From: Candidatus Melainabacteria bacterium
GTDB taxonomy: Bacteria > Cyanobacteriota > Vampirovibrionia > Obscuribacterales > Obscuribacteraceae
DNA length: 6,175 nucleotides
NCBI GenBank assembly: GCA_016209785.1
Contig: JACQVM010000392.1
Coordinates: forward strand, 1-6,175
Direction: 5' to 3'
The position numbers and the translations under genes are program-made. The stretch's first letter is position 1; each line of letters starts with the position of its first letter. Under the pieces are notes generated by a model. It ran no database searches. It had not been told where the DNA came from and saw nothing but the letters and a program-made list of their open reading frames with translations. Positions 1 through 5,656 of the stretch are shown here, in pieces.

Positions 1-111
1 CGCGGACTGCTCATGATGGTCGGGAAAAGACGCAGGCTTTTGCAGTACCTCAATCGCGAGGGTGTTGAGCGTTATCGTGGTCTAATTGAAAAGCTTGGGC
101 TCAGGCGCTAG
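1..111 (+). CDS. rpsO: Small ribosomal subunit protein S15 (uS15), 3' end only
   Basis: This is the last 36 codons of a gene entering from the left edge in frame 1 and stopping at TAG (109-111). The peptide reads [20 protein letters not shown] and continues to end in EKLGLRR, which is the conserved C-terminal helix of S15 (family pattern: [12 protein letters not shown]...RYxxLIxxLGLRR). S15 binds 16S rRNA early in 30S platform assembly. The gene lies immediately upstream of pnp, and rpsO-pnp is a well-known conserved pair in bacteria. The start lies outside the window, so leader regulation cannot be judged. Confidence 0.95.
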   Translation, partial: RGLLMMVGKRRRLLQYLNREGVERYRGLIEKLGLRR

Positions 112-120
112 AGGACTGAA

Positions 121-146
121 GGCGGAATTATTTCTGCCTATTTTGT
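121..146 (+). terminator. Weak intrinsic terminator/attenuator after rpsO
   Basis: GGCGGAA (121-127) pairs with TTCTGCC (132-138) in a 7-bp stem with one G-U pair and a TTAT loop, followed directly by the T-rich TATTTTGT. It starts 10 nt after the rpsO stop. The shape fits a leaky rho-independent terminator that ends some rpsO transcripts and lets others read into pnp. The U-tract is interrupted, so partial termination is the most that can be claimed. Confidence 0.5.
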
Positions 147-162
147 GTTGCGCTGACAAAAA

Positions 163-210
163 GGCTAGGCGTAGATAGCCCAGAAGATGGTACTGCTTGT
201 TGAGCGTACC
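163..210 (+). promoter_or_regulatory. Tandem hairpins in the pnp leader
   Basis: Two adjacent inverted repeats lie in the rpsO-pnp gap. GGCTA (163-167) pairs with TAGCC (176-180). A stronger hairpin pairs GGTAC (189-193) plus GCT (195-197) with AGCGTACC (203-210), giving 8 bp with one bulged T and a 5-nt loop. In enterobacteria the pnp leader carries a stem cleaved by RNase III and then used in PNPase autoregulation. By analogy these hairpins could do the same here, but that is inference. They also argue against a pnp start at TTG 197, which lies inside the second stem. Confidence 0.35.
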
Positions 211-240
211 TAATTATCAACCAGTTTTAAGACAAGAATT

Positions 241-247
241 AAGGGAG
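241..247 (+). promoter_or_regulatory. Ribosome binding site deciding the pnp start
   Basis: AAGGGAG lies 6 nt before GTG 254. It is the only good Shine-Dalgarno match near the pnp 5' end and favours GTG 254 over the upstream in-frame TTG at 197 and the downstream ATG at 269. Confidence 0.75.
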
Positions 248-253
248 TCAACT

Positions 254-2410
254 GTGCAAACGGAAATTATGACACAAGTTCATACTCAATCTTTTGAGCT
301 TGACGGTAAAACCATATCTATCAAGACAGGACGATTAGCTAAACAGGCTAGTGGTGCTTGTGAGGTTGCTTGCGGAGACACCTTAGTGCTAGTGACCTGT
401 ACGGAGAGCAAGCAAGCCAGAGAAGGAATTGGCTACTTTCCACTGTTAGTAGACTATGAAGAGAAGCTTTACTCTGTTGGACGTGTTCCAGGTAGTTTCA
501 CACGTCGGGAAGGAAAACCGACAGACAGGGCTATTCTCGTCAGTCGCCTTATCGATCGCCCTATTCGCCCACTTTTCCCTGAGGGCTACAGGCAAGATGT
601 AATGGTTGTGGCCACAACCTTAAGCGCAGATCAAATTAATCCCCCAGACACACTTGCCATGCTGGGAGCATGTCTGGCAGTTGAACTTTCTGGTCTGCCA
701 TTTAAGGGACCAGTGGGTGCTGTCCGCGTGGGAAGAGTTGCCGGAAAGTTTATTGCTAATCCTACCTATGAGCAAATGGAGCAATCAGACATAGATCTTG
801 TAGTTGCAGGCACCGAGAGCTCAATCATGATGGTGGAGGCTGGCTGTGCCATTATTTCCGAACGAGATGCCCTTGCTGCTATAGACTATGGTCACCAAAA
901 GATCAAGCGTCAGATAGAGTTCCAGAAAAACCTGATAGAGGCAATGGGCGTTATCAAAAGGCCCTTTGATGGTGAGCCCGTCAACCAGCCCCTAGTAGAT
1001 CTTATTGCCGAGACAGCTACACAAAAGCTCAGGGCTTCTATGCAAGGTGTGACCGAAAAAGCTTGCCGTCAGGCACTCATTGATGAGTCCATGGCCTCTG
1101 TGGTTGAGGCAATTGCAGCACAGGCTGAAGATCATCCTCTACGTCTGGTTACCTCTTCCCAACTCAGCGAATACTTGGAGCTCCATGAAGCTAAGTTGAT
1201 GCGCGAGCAGGTGCTTGATACTGGCATTAGAGCTGACGGCAGAAGGTGTGATGAGATACGCCCCATTACCGTAGAAGTAGGGGTCTTGCCACGTGCACAT
1301 GGTTCGGGGATATTTACCCGAGGGACCACTCAGGTTTTGTCTGTCGCTACATTAGGTACACAAGGAGATGCTCAGCGCCTTGATTCCATTGAGCCACAAA
1401 AGGAGAAGCGCTATCTGCATCATTACAACTTCCCGAGTTATTCGGTAGGTGAGGTAAGACCTAATCGTGGGCCAGGGCGTAGAGAAATTGGACACGGTGC
1501 CTTAGCTGAAAGGGCATTGCTGCCAGCCTTACCTAGTTTGGCAGAATTCCCTTACACCGTGCGCGTAGTTTCTGAGGTTCTCGAATCTAATGGTTCAACA
1601 AGCATGGCATCTACCTGTGGCTCTAGCCTTGCTTTAATGGATGCTGGAGTACCACTTAAGCAGACCATAGGTGGCATTGCTATGGGGCTTATTCTAGAAG
1701 GAGATCGCTTTGCCATACTGTCTGATATTCAAGGACTAGAGGACTTTTTAGGCGATATGGACTTTAAGGTGGCAGGTACCCGTGACGGCATTACCGCCTT
1801 GCAGATGGACATAAAAATTGAGGGAATCTCCTTGGAGATAATGCGTGTGGCGTTAGAGCAAGCCAGGCGCGGGCGTATGCACATAATTGACAAAATGGAA
1901 TCAGTGCTTGCGTCCCCACGGGCAGAGTTGTCTCCATGGGCTCCCAGGATTATCACCATCCACATTGATCCAGAAGATATTGGCACTGTCATTGGCCCTG
2001 GAGGAAAGGTCATCCGACGTATTATTGAAGAAACTGGGGCCACAATTGACATCGAAGATGACGGCACGGTGCTGGTCGCCAGTGTTGACTCTGTTGCTGG
2101 CGAGTCGGCACGGGACTGGATCTTGCGCCTAGTGAAGCGCATTGAGGTCGGTGGCGTTTACAGCGGGCACGTTACCCGCATCATTCCCATGGGTGCTTTT
2201 GTTGAAGTTATCCCCGGGAAGGAAGGCATGGTTCATATATCCCAGCTAGAAAATCACCGCGTGGAGAAAGTAGAGGATGTGGTATCAGTTGGGCAAAGAG
2301 TAGTTGTAAAGGTACGCGAAATTGATGAACGTGGACGGGTAAATTTGACCATCAAGGGTGTAAGCCCAGAAGAGCGCGCAGAGTGCGAGAAAACAATGCC
2401 TCCCAGTTAA
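254..2410 (+). CDS. pnp: Polyribonucleotide nucleotidyltransferase (PNPase)
   Basis: PNPase is a homotrimeric 3'-5' phosphorolytic exoribonuclease. It degrades RNA to nucleoside diphosphates, can add 3' tails in reverse, and works in the cytoplasm in mRNA decay. From GTG 254 it has 718 residues, close to the usual ~700-720. Domains in order are: first RNase PH-like domain (about 10-220) with the FTRREGKPTDRAI loop at 82-94; a helical linker (about 235-315); second RNase PH domain (about 320-545) with FPSYSVGEVRP and STSMASTCGSSLALMDAG; KH domain with the GPGG loop at about 581-584; and S1 domain (about 633-701, GHVTRIIPMGAFVEV). Catalytic residues matching E. coli D486, D492 and K494 are present as D497, D503 and K505 in EDFLGDMDFK, so the enzyme should be active. 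The start was chosen from the AAGGGAG at 241-247. The gene follows rpsO and its 3' end overlaps the next gene by 28 bp. Confidence 0.98.
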   Translation: MQTEIMTQVHTQSFELDGKTISIKTGRLAKQASGACEVACGDTLVLVTCTESKQAREGIGYFPLLVDYEEKLYSVGRVPGSFTRREGKPTDRAILVSRLIDRPIRPLFPEGYRQDVMVVATTLSADQINPPDTLAMLGACLAVELSGLPFKGPVGAVRVGRVAGKFIANPTYEQMEQSDIDLVVAGTESSIMMVEAGCAIISERDALAAIDYGHQKIKRQIEFQKNLIEAMGVIKRPFDGEPVNQPLVDLIAETATQKLRASMQGVTEKACRQALIDESMASVVEAIAAQAEDHPLRLVTSSQLSEYLELHEAKLMREQVLDTGIRADGRRCDEIRPITVEVGVLPRAHGSGIFTRGTTQVLSVATLGTQGDAQRLDSIEPQKEKRYLHHYNFPSYSVGEVRPNRGPGRREIGHGALAERALLPALPSLAEFPYTVRVVSEVLESNGSTSMASTCGSSLALMDAGVPLKQTIGGIAMGLILEGDRFAILSDIQGLEDFLGDMDFKVAGTRDGITALQMDIKIEGISLEIMRVALEQARRGRMHIIDKMESVLASPRAELSPWAPRIITIHIDPEDIGTVIGPGGKVIRRIIEETGATIDIEDDGTVLVASVDSVAGESARDWILRLVKRIEVGGVYSGHVTRIIPMGAFVEVIPGKEGMVHISQLENHRVEKVEDVVSVGQRVVVKVREIDERGRVNLTIKGVSPEERAECEKTMPPS

Positions 2411-3204
2411 GGCAAAAGACAATAGCGTGGTTTAGTGCCTCTGGCGCAAGCATTACAGTGCCACGAATATTGTTTTCCCTTCTGTGCCTGTCTTTGCTAA
2501 ATCACCAGGATATTTGTAAGGCAGCAACCAAGACTAGCGCAATAGTTAAGGTTGTCGCCCGTAAAAACAAGGTGATTAAATGGCAATCCCCTCATGCCAC
2601 CGGCTTGAGCAAAGCTCATCCACAAGCTCCTCAACCGGGCAGCACAGATAAAGGCAAACTAGTTGGCCAAACCTACGATAAGGACACCAATTTGTTGTTA
2701 CAGTCCTATCAGTTAGAGGATTGGGCAGCCAATGAACAACTTACAGGTAATTGTGGTCTGTCCGTCAGACACTTTGTAGAGGCAAGCAAGCTGACCAGAG
2801 CTTATTTTGGCAAATCAAACTCAGCCAAAACGTTGCTTTATTGTGATTTGGCGGTCTCCGCCGAGTCAGCCGGACAAGGCGGCGTTGCAAAGCAGGCTTT
2901 CTTGCAGTGTTTGGAATACAACCCAGATCTAGCCTGTATACACCTCAAGCTGGCTACCCTATTGGCACGCCTGGGGGATACGGATAAAGCTTGTGCCGAA
3001 TCCCGGAAAGCCATTGAGCTCGATCCTACTGAACCCAGAGCGCACCTTGTTCTAAGTTTATTGCTGGAGAAACAGGGGCGGTTTAAGGAATCCATAACTG
3101 AGAAGGAACTTGCTTTTCATTTACTTGACGCAGGACTCTCAAGCACATGGAAGCAACCTCCAAGAACTAACGAACCGTCCAATCAACCCCTTGAAATGCC
3201 ATAA
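2383..3204 (+). CDS. Exported TPR-repeat protein of unknown role
   Basis: This gene encodes 273 residues from GTG 2383. A hydrophobic stretch (ILFSLLCLSLL, residues 29-39) followed by a possible signal-peptidase site near ICKA/A (46-48) suggests export, and no convincing lipobox is seen. After a low-complexity, Lys/Pro-rich segment (about 50-95) there are about three TPR units: 150-182 (ending NPDL), 183-216 (LGDTDKACAESRKAIELDP) and 217-250 (QGRFKESITEKELAF). TPRs mediate protein-protein contacts, so the partner is unknown. The start is uncertain. GTG 2383 has a weak AGAAGAG upstream (2368-2374) and would couple translation to pnp through a 28-bp overlap. GTG 2458 would give a more normal short signal-peptide n-region (MPRILFS...) but has little Shine-Dalgarno. 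Probably co-transcribed with pnp, although a functional link to RNA decay is unlikely if it is exported. Confidence 0.8.
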   Translation: MRENNASQLRQKTIAWFSASGASITVPRILFSLLCLSLLNHQDICKAATKTSAIVKVVARKNKVIKWQSPHATGLSKAHPQAPQPGSTDKGKLVGQTYDKDTNLLLQSYQLEDWAANEQLTGNCGLSVRHFVEASKLTRAYFGKSNSAKTLLYCDLAVSAESAGQGGVAKQAFLQCLEYNPDLACIHLKLATLLARLGDTDKACAESRKAIELDPTEPRAHLVLSLLLEKQGRFKESITEKELAFHLLDAGLSSTWKQPPRTNEPSNQPLEMP

Positions 3205-3305
3205 ATGCTCTTAGCAGCCGGAGGTTAAGTGACATGCTCAGCAATGGGGGGTGACGAAGATCGAGCGAGCAAGGGCGACATGCGCGGCCGCTGCGAGCGA
3301 GCTTA

Positions 3306-3346
3306 ACGCCTGGAGGAGCCGAGGGACGAAGGCGACGGAGCTTAAA
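3306..3346 (+). repeat. Imperfect direct repeat, copy 1
   Basis: This 41-nt unit begins ACGCCTGGAGGAGCCGAG and ends GGAGCTTAAA. Compared with copy 2 it matches at 36 of 41 aligned positions and lacks a 2-nt GC insertion before TTAAA. The copies start 97 nt apart. Confidence 0.75.
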
Positions 3347-3402
3347 TAACGACATTCAGTGAGCCAACGACTGCGGTGAGCCGTCGGCCGGCGAACGTAT
3401 TG

Positions 3403-3445
3403 ACGCGCGGAGGAGTCGAGGGACGAAAACGACGGAGCGCTTAAA
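3403..3445 (+). repeat. Imperfect direct repeat, copy 2
   Basis: This 43-nt unit begins ACGCGCGGAGGAGTCGAG and ends GGAGCGCTTAAA. Its last A residues run into the A-tract (3443-3447) that serves, on the other strand, as the T-tract of the hup terminator, so the repeat abuts a transcription end. Confidence 0.75.
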
Positions 3446-3468
3446 AAGGGAGCGGAAATCCGCTCCCT
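3443..3468 (-). terminator. Rho-independent terminator of hup
   Basis: Read on the minus strand, AGGGAGCGG (3460-3468) pairs perfectly with CCGCTCCCT (3447-3455) around an ATTT loop, followed by a run of T (complement of AAAAA at 3443-3447, one base of which also closes the stem). It begins 27 nt after the hup stop. On the + strand the stem is followed by ATTACTTTTG, a poor T-tract, so it mainly serves hup. Confidence 0.85.
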
Positions 3469-3495
3469 ATTACTTTTGCATGACAACACCAGTCG

Positions 3496-3777
3496 TTACT
3501 TGTGGGCAACTCTTTCCTTAAATTCTTTGCCCGCAGAGAATGCTGGTACTTTCTTGGCTGGTACTTTAATTTTTTGTCCCGGCTTTTGGGGATTGTTAGT
3601 CTCGCGAGCCTGCCTTTCACGGCGCTCAAAAGTGCCAAATCCAACCAGCGTTACACGATCACCTTTCGCTACTATTTCTGTGACGACATCGGTAAGAGCT
3701 GCCAACATTTCCTCTACGGCCTTTTTTGTATTGTTGGTACGTGCGGCTATTTCGGCAGCAAGTTCTGCTTTGTTCAC
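3496..3777 (-). CDS. hup: HU-family histone-like DNA-binding protein
   Basis: HU is a small dimeric nucleoid protein that bends and compacts DNA with little sequence preference. The 93 residues from the chosen GTG (MNKAELAAEIAARTNNTKK...) match the family length of about 90. The family signature is present: VGFGTFERRERQAR followed by NPQKPG, then IKVPAKKVPAFSAGKEFKERV, with the arm-tip NP that intercalates between base pairs. Start: GTG at 3777-3775 preceded by AGGAGG 7 nt away. An upstream in-frame ATG at 3861 would add 28 residues unlike HU. It is a single-gene unit with its own terminator, transcribed toward the TPR gene and divergent from rsfS. An IHF-type paralogue is less likely given the overall HU-like sequence. 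Confidence 0.96.
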   Translation of the reverse strand: MNKAELAAEIAARTNNTKKAVEEMLAALTDVVTEIVAKGDRVTLVGFGTFERRERQARETNNPQKPGQKIKVPAKKVPAFSAGKEFKERVAHK

Positions 3778-3784
3778 TGAGATT

Positions 3785-3790
3785 CCTCCT
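3785..3790 (-). promoter_or_regulatory. Ribosome binding site deciding the hup start
   Basis: CCTCCT on the + strand is a perfect AGGAGG on the minus strand, 7 nt before GTG 3777. It fixes the start and rules out the 28-residue longer reading. Confidence 0.85.
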
Positions 3791-3820
3791 GTCAGGCTTA
3801 TCGTAACCACGTAATGCGCA

Positions 3821-3849
3821 AGGATACAGCACCATTGAGCCTTCGACAA
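3821..3849 (-). promoter_or_regulatory. Possible sigma-70-type promoter of hup
   Basis: On the minus strand, TTGTCG (3849-3844) and TATCCT (3826-3821) are separated by 17 nt. Each matches 4 of 6 consensus bases. The -10 lies about 43 nt upstream of the GTG, leaving a short leader. This was picked by eye and is weak evidence. Confidence 0.3.
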
Positions 3850-4034
3850 GATGGTGTGCATAAAAATGTGTCCTAAATAAATGGCTCTTGTCAGGCAAGA
3901 TTAAGGACAGCATTAAGCAAGAAAGCCTGGACTGGTCACACCATCACACCAACATATCTCTTGGAATCCACACCAGAAAGAAAAAAAGCTTGTCTGGGAA
4001 AATCTTTCACAAATCAGATGAAAACCTAAAGAAA

Positions 4035-4460
4035 GTGGGAACAACTATAGTGCCAACACCAAAGAGATTAATTTCCTTGGAGACTAGGAGTCCGGCAACA
4101 ACTATCGATTCACGTAGTGCTGCCTTTCTTGCTGCCAACATTGCTGAGACAAAAAAGGCGCACGGGACGGTGGTACTCGATGTCCGAGATGTCACATTAT
4201 TGGCCGACTTTTTTGTAATTGCAGGAGGTGAAACGTCTACCCAAGTAAAGGCTATAGTGGATGCTATTGATGAGGGTCTTTCAACTCTTGGCTACAAGAG
4301 TCATGGCTACGAGGGGAAGAAAGAAGGACGGTGGGTTTTGCTCGATTATGGTGATGTAATTGTCCACGTATTACAGGACAAAGAACGTACTTTTTACAAA
4401 CTCGAGCAATTCTGGAATCAAGCCCTGGTTGTGGATTGTAAGGAATGGCTTCAAGCATAA
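4035..4460 (+). CDS. rsfS: Ribosomal silencing factor RsfS (Iojap/DUF143 family)
   Basis: RsfS binds ribosomal protein uL14 on the 50S subunit and blocks subunit joining, lowering translation in starvation or stationary phase. The conserved core is complete: SAAFLAANIAETKKAHGTVV, LDVRDVTLLADFFVIAGGETSTQVKAI, the YEGKKEGRWVLLDYGDVIVHV block, then ERTFYKLEQFW. The start is uncertain. The open frame runs back to TTG 3888 (190 residues), but that extension is basic, low in family likeness and has no Shine-Dalgarno. GTG 4035 (141 residues) is a compromise; GTG 4050 and TTG 4077 (AAAGAGA 9 nt upstream) are also possible. No candidate has a strong ribosome site. rsfS is often near nadD or proBA-type genes, but here it precedes the Sm-like/propeller gene by 44 bp on the same strand, which suggests one transcript. 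Confidence 0.93.
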   Translation: MGTTIVPTPKRLISLETRSPATTIDSRSAAFLAANIAETKKAHGTVVLDVRDVTLLADFFVIAGGETSTQVKAIVDAIDEGLSTLGYKSHGYEGKKEGRWVLLDYGDVIVHVLQDKERTFYKLEQFWNQALVVDCKEWLQA

Positions 4461-4483
4461 GTTACAGAACAACAACCTTGTTT

Positions 4484-4490
4484 TAGGAGG
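4484..4490 (+). promoter_or_regulatory. Strong but unusually distant Shine-Dalgarno
   Basis: TAGGAGG ends 14 nt before ATG 4505, well beyond the usual 5-9 nt. No in-frame start codon lies closer. The site sits in the loop of a weak 5-bp hairpin, TTGTT (4479-4483) with AACAA (4492-4496), which might shorten the effective distance or expose the site. Confidence 0.6.
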
Positions 4491-4504
4491 CAACAACACA
4501 AGCT

Positions 4505-5656
4505 ATGAGCTTCAGGACAAGACTGCAAGCATTTGTTGAGAGTCGCCAGAAAATTCAAATCTGGTATGGGATGGGTTGCCATAATACAGTCACAGGACGA
4601 GTACTCAATGTTGACCACGACCATATTGATGTGGAAGCTTATACCCACGAAAGTGATGGTCAAATTCACGTTCGCCGCATTTTAGTTCCTTTGCACCTAA
4701 TCTTGCACATAGATATAACCACTGCTGAAACTGAAGAGGTTGACGATGAAGCGGCCGCTGCCGAAGGAACAGTAGATCGGCTATCACCATCTTCTATGTC
4801 TGTAATTGATTTGCCTCCTGCACCACGTGGTTATGCAGTAAGAGTCTTGTCTCAACTGAATGCCTCGTATTCCAATAGATTCTCACGTATGAGCGCAGGT
4901 CCAGGTGGCATGTATTTTGCTGTTGACGGTAGCGTGTTTTTTGTAGACAGTGCCGGTCAGTTAAGTGAATACGCCCGCATTAGGGGAAACAGCATCATTT
5001 CAGGACTCTGCTTTGATAGAAAGGGCGTTCTCTATGTAGCAACAATTCAAGGCACTGTCTATAAGATTGATCCAAATAAGAGTGGACGAGTTCTGACTCA
5101 ACTAGACGGAAGTTTAACCGGTGGCGGGACTTTCCTAGCTGATATTTGCATTGGTGCCCGCGATGAAGTCTATGTATCTAATTTCCCATCAAACACGGGG
5201 GGAATATTTAAAGTAGACAAGTTAGGAGAATATGAGGTTTTAATTGGGGGTCCTGGACATGGCACCCAAGGCTTACTTCTAGACCAAGAAGGCTTCTTGT
5301 GGTGCCTCGAGCACGCCACGGGAGAAGTAGTTAAAAGAACACTCGATGGAAGGGAGTTGGCGCGGGTGGCAGTAGCTGAGCCGGAGAGCTTTAACTTTGC
5401 TGACGGGTATGATGGCAACCTGTGCATTGATAGCCTAGGCAGACTCTATGCGACAGCAGGGCGTTCCGGCTCAGTTATCCGCGTAAATCGGGATGGGAGA
5501 AGCGAGATTTTTGTCTCTGGGCTCCTGAACCCCACCGGAATAGCTTTCAGCCAAGATGGCAGTTTGTTTGTCTTGGAGGCTGGTCGCTCACGTGTCTTGA
5601 GGATTGTAGCGCTTGACAAAGCGGATCGTACCGCCTCAGCTACCGCATTGAGCTAG
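4505..5656 (+). CDS. Sm-like N-terminal domain fused to an NHL-type beta-propeller
   Basis: This gene encodes 383 residues, cytoplasmic by appearance: no signal peptide and no membrane segment. Residues about 12-73 form a run of short beta-like strands (QKIQIWYGMG, TVTGRVLNVDHDHIDVEAY, GQIHVRRILVPLHLILHIDI). The pattern 'xGxxxTGxVxxVxxDxIxV...IPLxxIxxI' resembles Sm/LSm folds, an inference from pattern only. An acidic, Ala-rich linker follows (74-90, AETEEVDDEAAAAEG). Residues about 112-370 contain about six repeats of the NHL/SMP-30 type (GLCFDRKGVLYVATIQGTVYKID; NLCIDSLGRLYATAGRSGSVIRVNRDG; GIAFSQDGSLFVLEAGRSRVLRI), which build a beta-propeller. Such propellers can be enzymes (lactonases, strictosidine synthase-like) or binding platforms. 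No lactonase metal set could be confirmed by eye. It follows rsfS by 44 bp, probably in one operon. The role is unknown; an RNA- or ribosome-related role is a guess from fold and neighbours. Confidence 0.85.
   Translation: MSFRTRLQAFVESRQKIQIWYGMGCHNTVTGRVLNVDHDHIDVEAYTHESDGQIHVRRILVPLHLILHIDITTAETEEVDDEAAAAEGTVDRLSPSSMSVIDLPPAPRGYAVRVLSQLNASYSNRFSRMSAGPGGMYFAVDGSVFFVDSAGQLSEYARIRGNSIISGLCFDRKGVLYVATIQGTVYKIDPNKSGRVLTQLDGSLTGGGTFLADICIGARDEVYVSNFPSNTGGIFKVDKLGEYEVLIGGPGHGTQGLLLDQEGFLWCLEHATGEVVKRTLDGRELARVAVAEPESFNFADGYDGNLCIDSLGRLYATAGRSGSVIRVNRDGRSEIFVSGLLNPTGIAFSQDGSLFVLEAGRSRVLRIVALDKADRTASATALS

Larger units (their letters stand above)
3231..3445. repeat. GC/purine-rich intergenic repeat island
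   Basis: Between the TPR gene and hup the base composition jumps: sampled stretches 3301-3340 and 3361-3420 are about 68% GC against about 48% around them. The + strand is rich in GAG, CGA and GGA words. It contains two clear ~42-nt direct repeats, listed separately, and a degenerate third block (3261-3285, TCGAGCGAGCAAGGGCGAC). Blocks end in a GAGC(GC)TTAA word (at about 3299, 3338 and 3436). A NotI-type palindrome GCGGCCGC sits at 3284-3291. I find no gene-like reading frame with recognisable protein features. It looks like a dispersed non-coding repeat family, but the family cannot be named from this window. Confidence 0.6.

Noticed and set aside
148..177. Possible pnp promoter (TTGCGC, 18 nt, TAGATA)
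   Set aside because: Only 3 of 6 matches in each box; too weak to list as a feature.
197..253. Extension of pnp to the upstream in-frame TTG at 197
   Set aside because: It lies inside the leader hairpin, has no Shine-Dalgarno, and the added 19 residues do not look like a PNPase N-terminus; GTG 254 has AAGGGAG at 6-nt spacing.
1729..2142. 137-codon open frame on the minus strand
   Set aside because: It lies wholly antisense to the highly conserved active-site and KH region of pnp; the Ser/Arg-rich translation is a shadow.
3231..3445. CRISPR array
   Set aside because: Only two clear, imperfect copies spaced 97 nt apart, with no regular spacers and no cas genes nearby.
3238..3489. Minus-strand open frame through the repeat island
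   Set aside because: It spans the hup terminator and low-complexity repeats, and the translation (Ser/Arg/Ala-rich) has no recognisable features.
3476..3814. 112-codon open frame on the + strand
   Set aside because: It is antisense to hup and crosses its ribosome binding site; hup on the other strand has a full family match.
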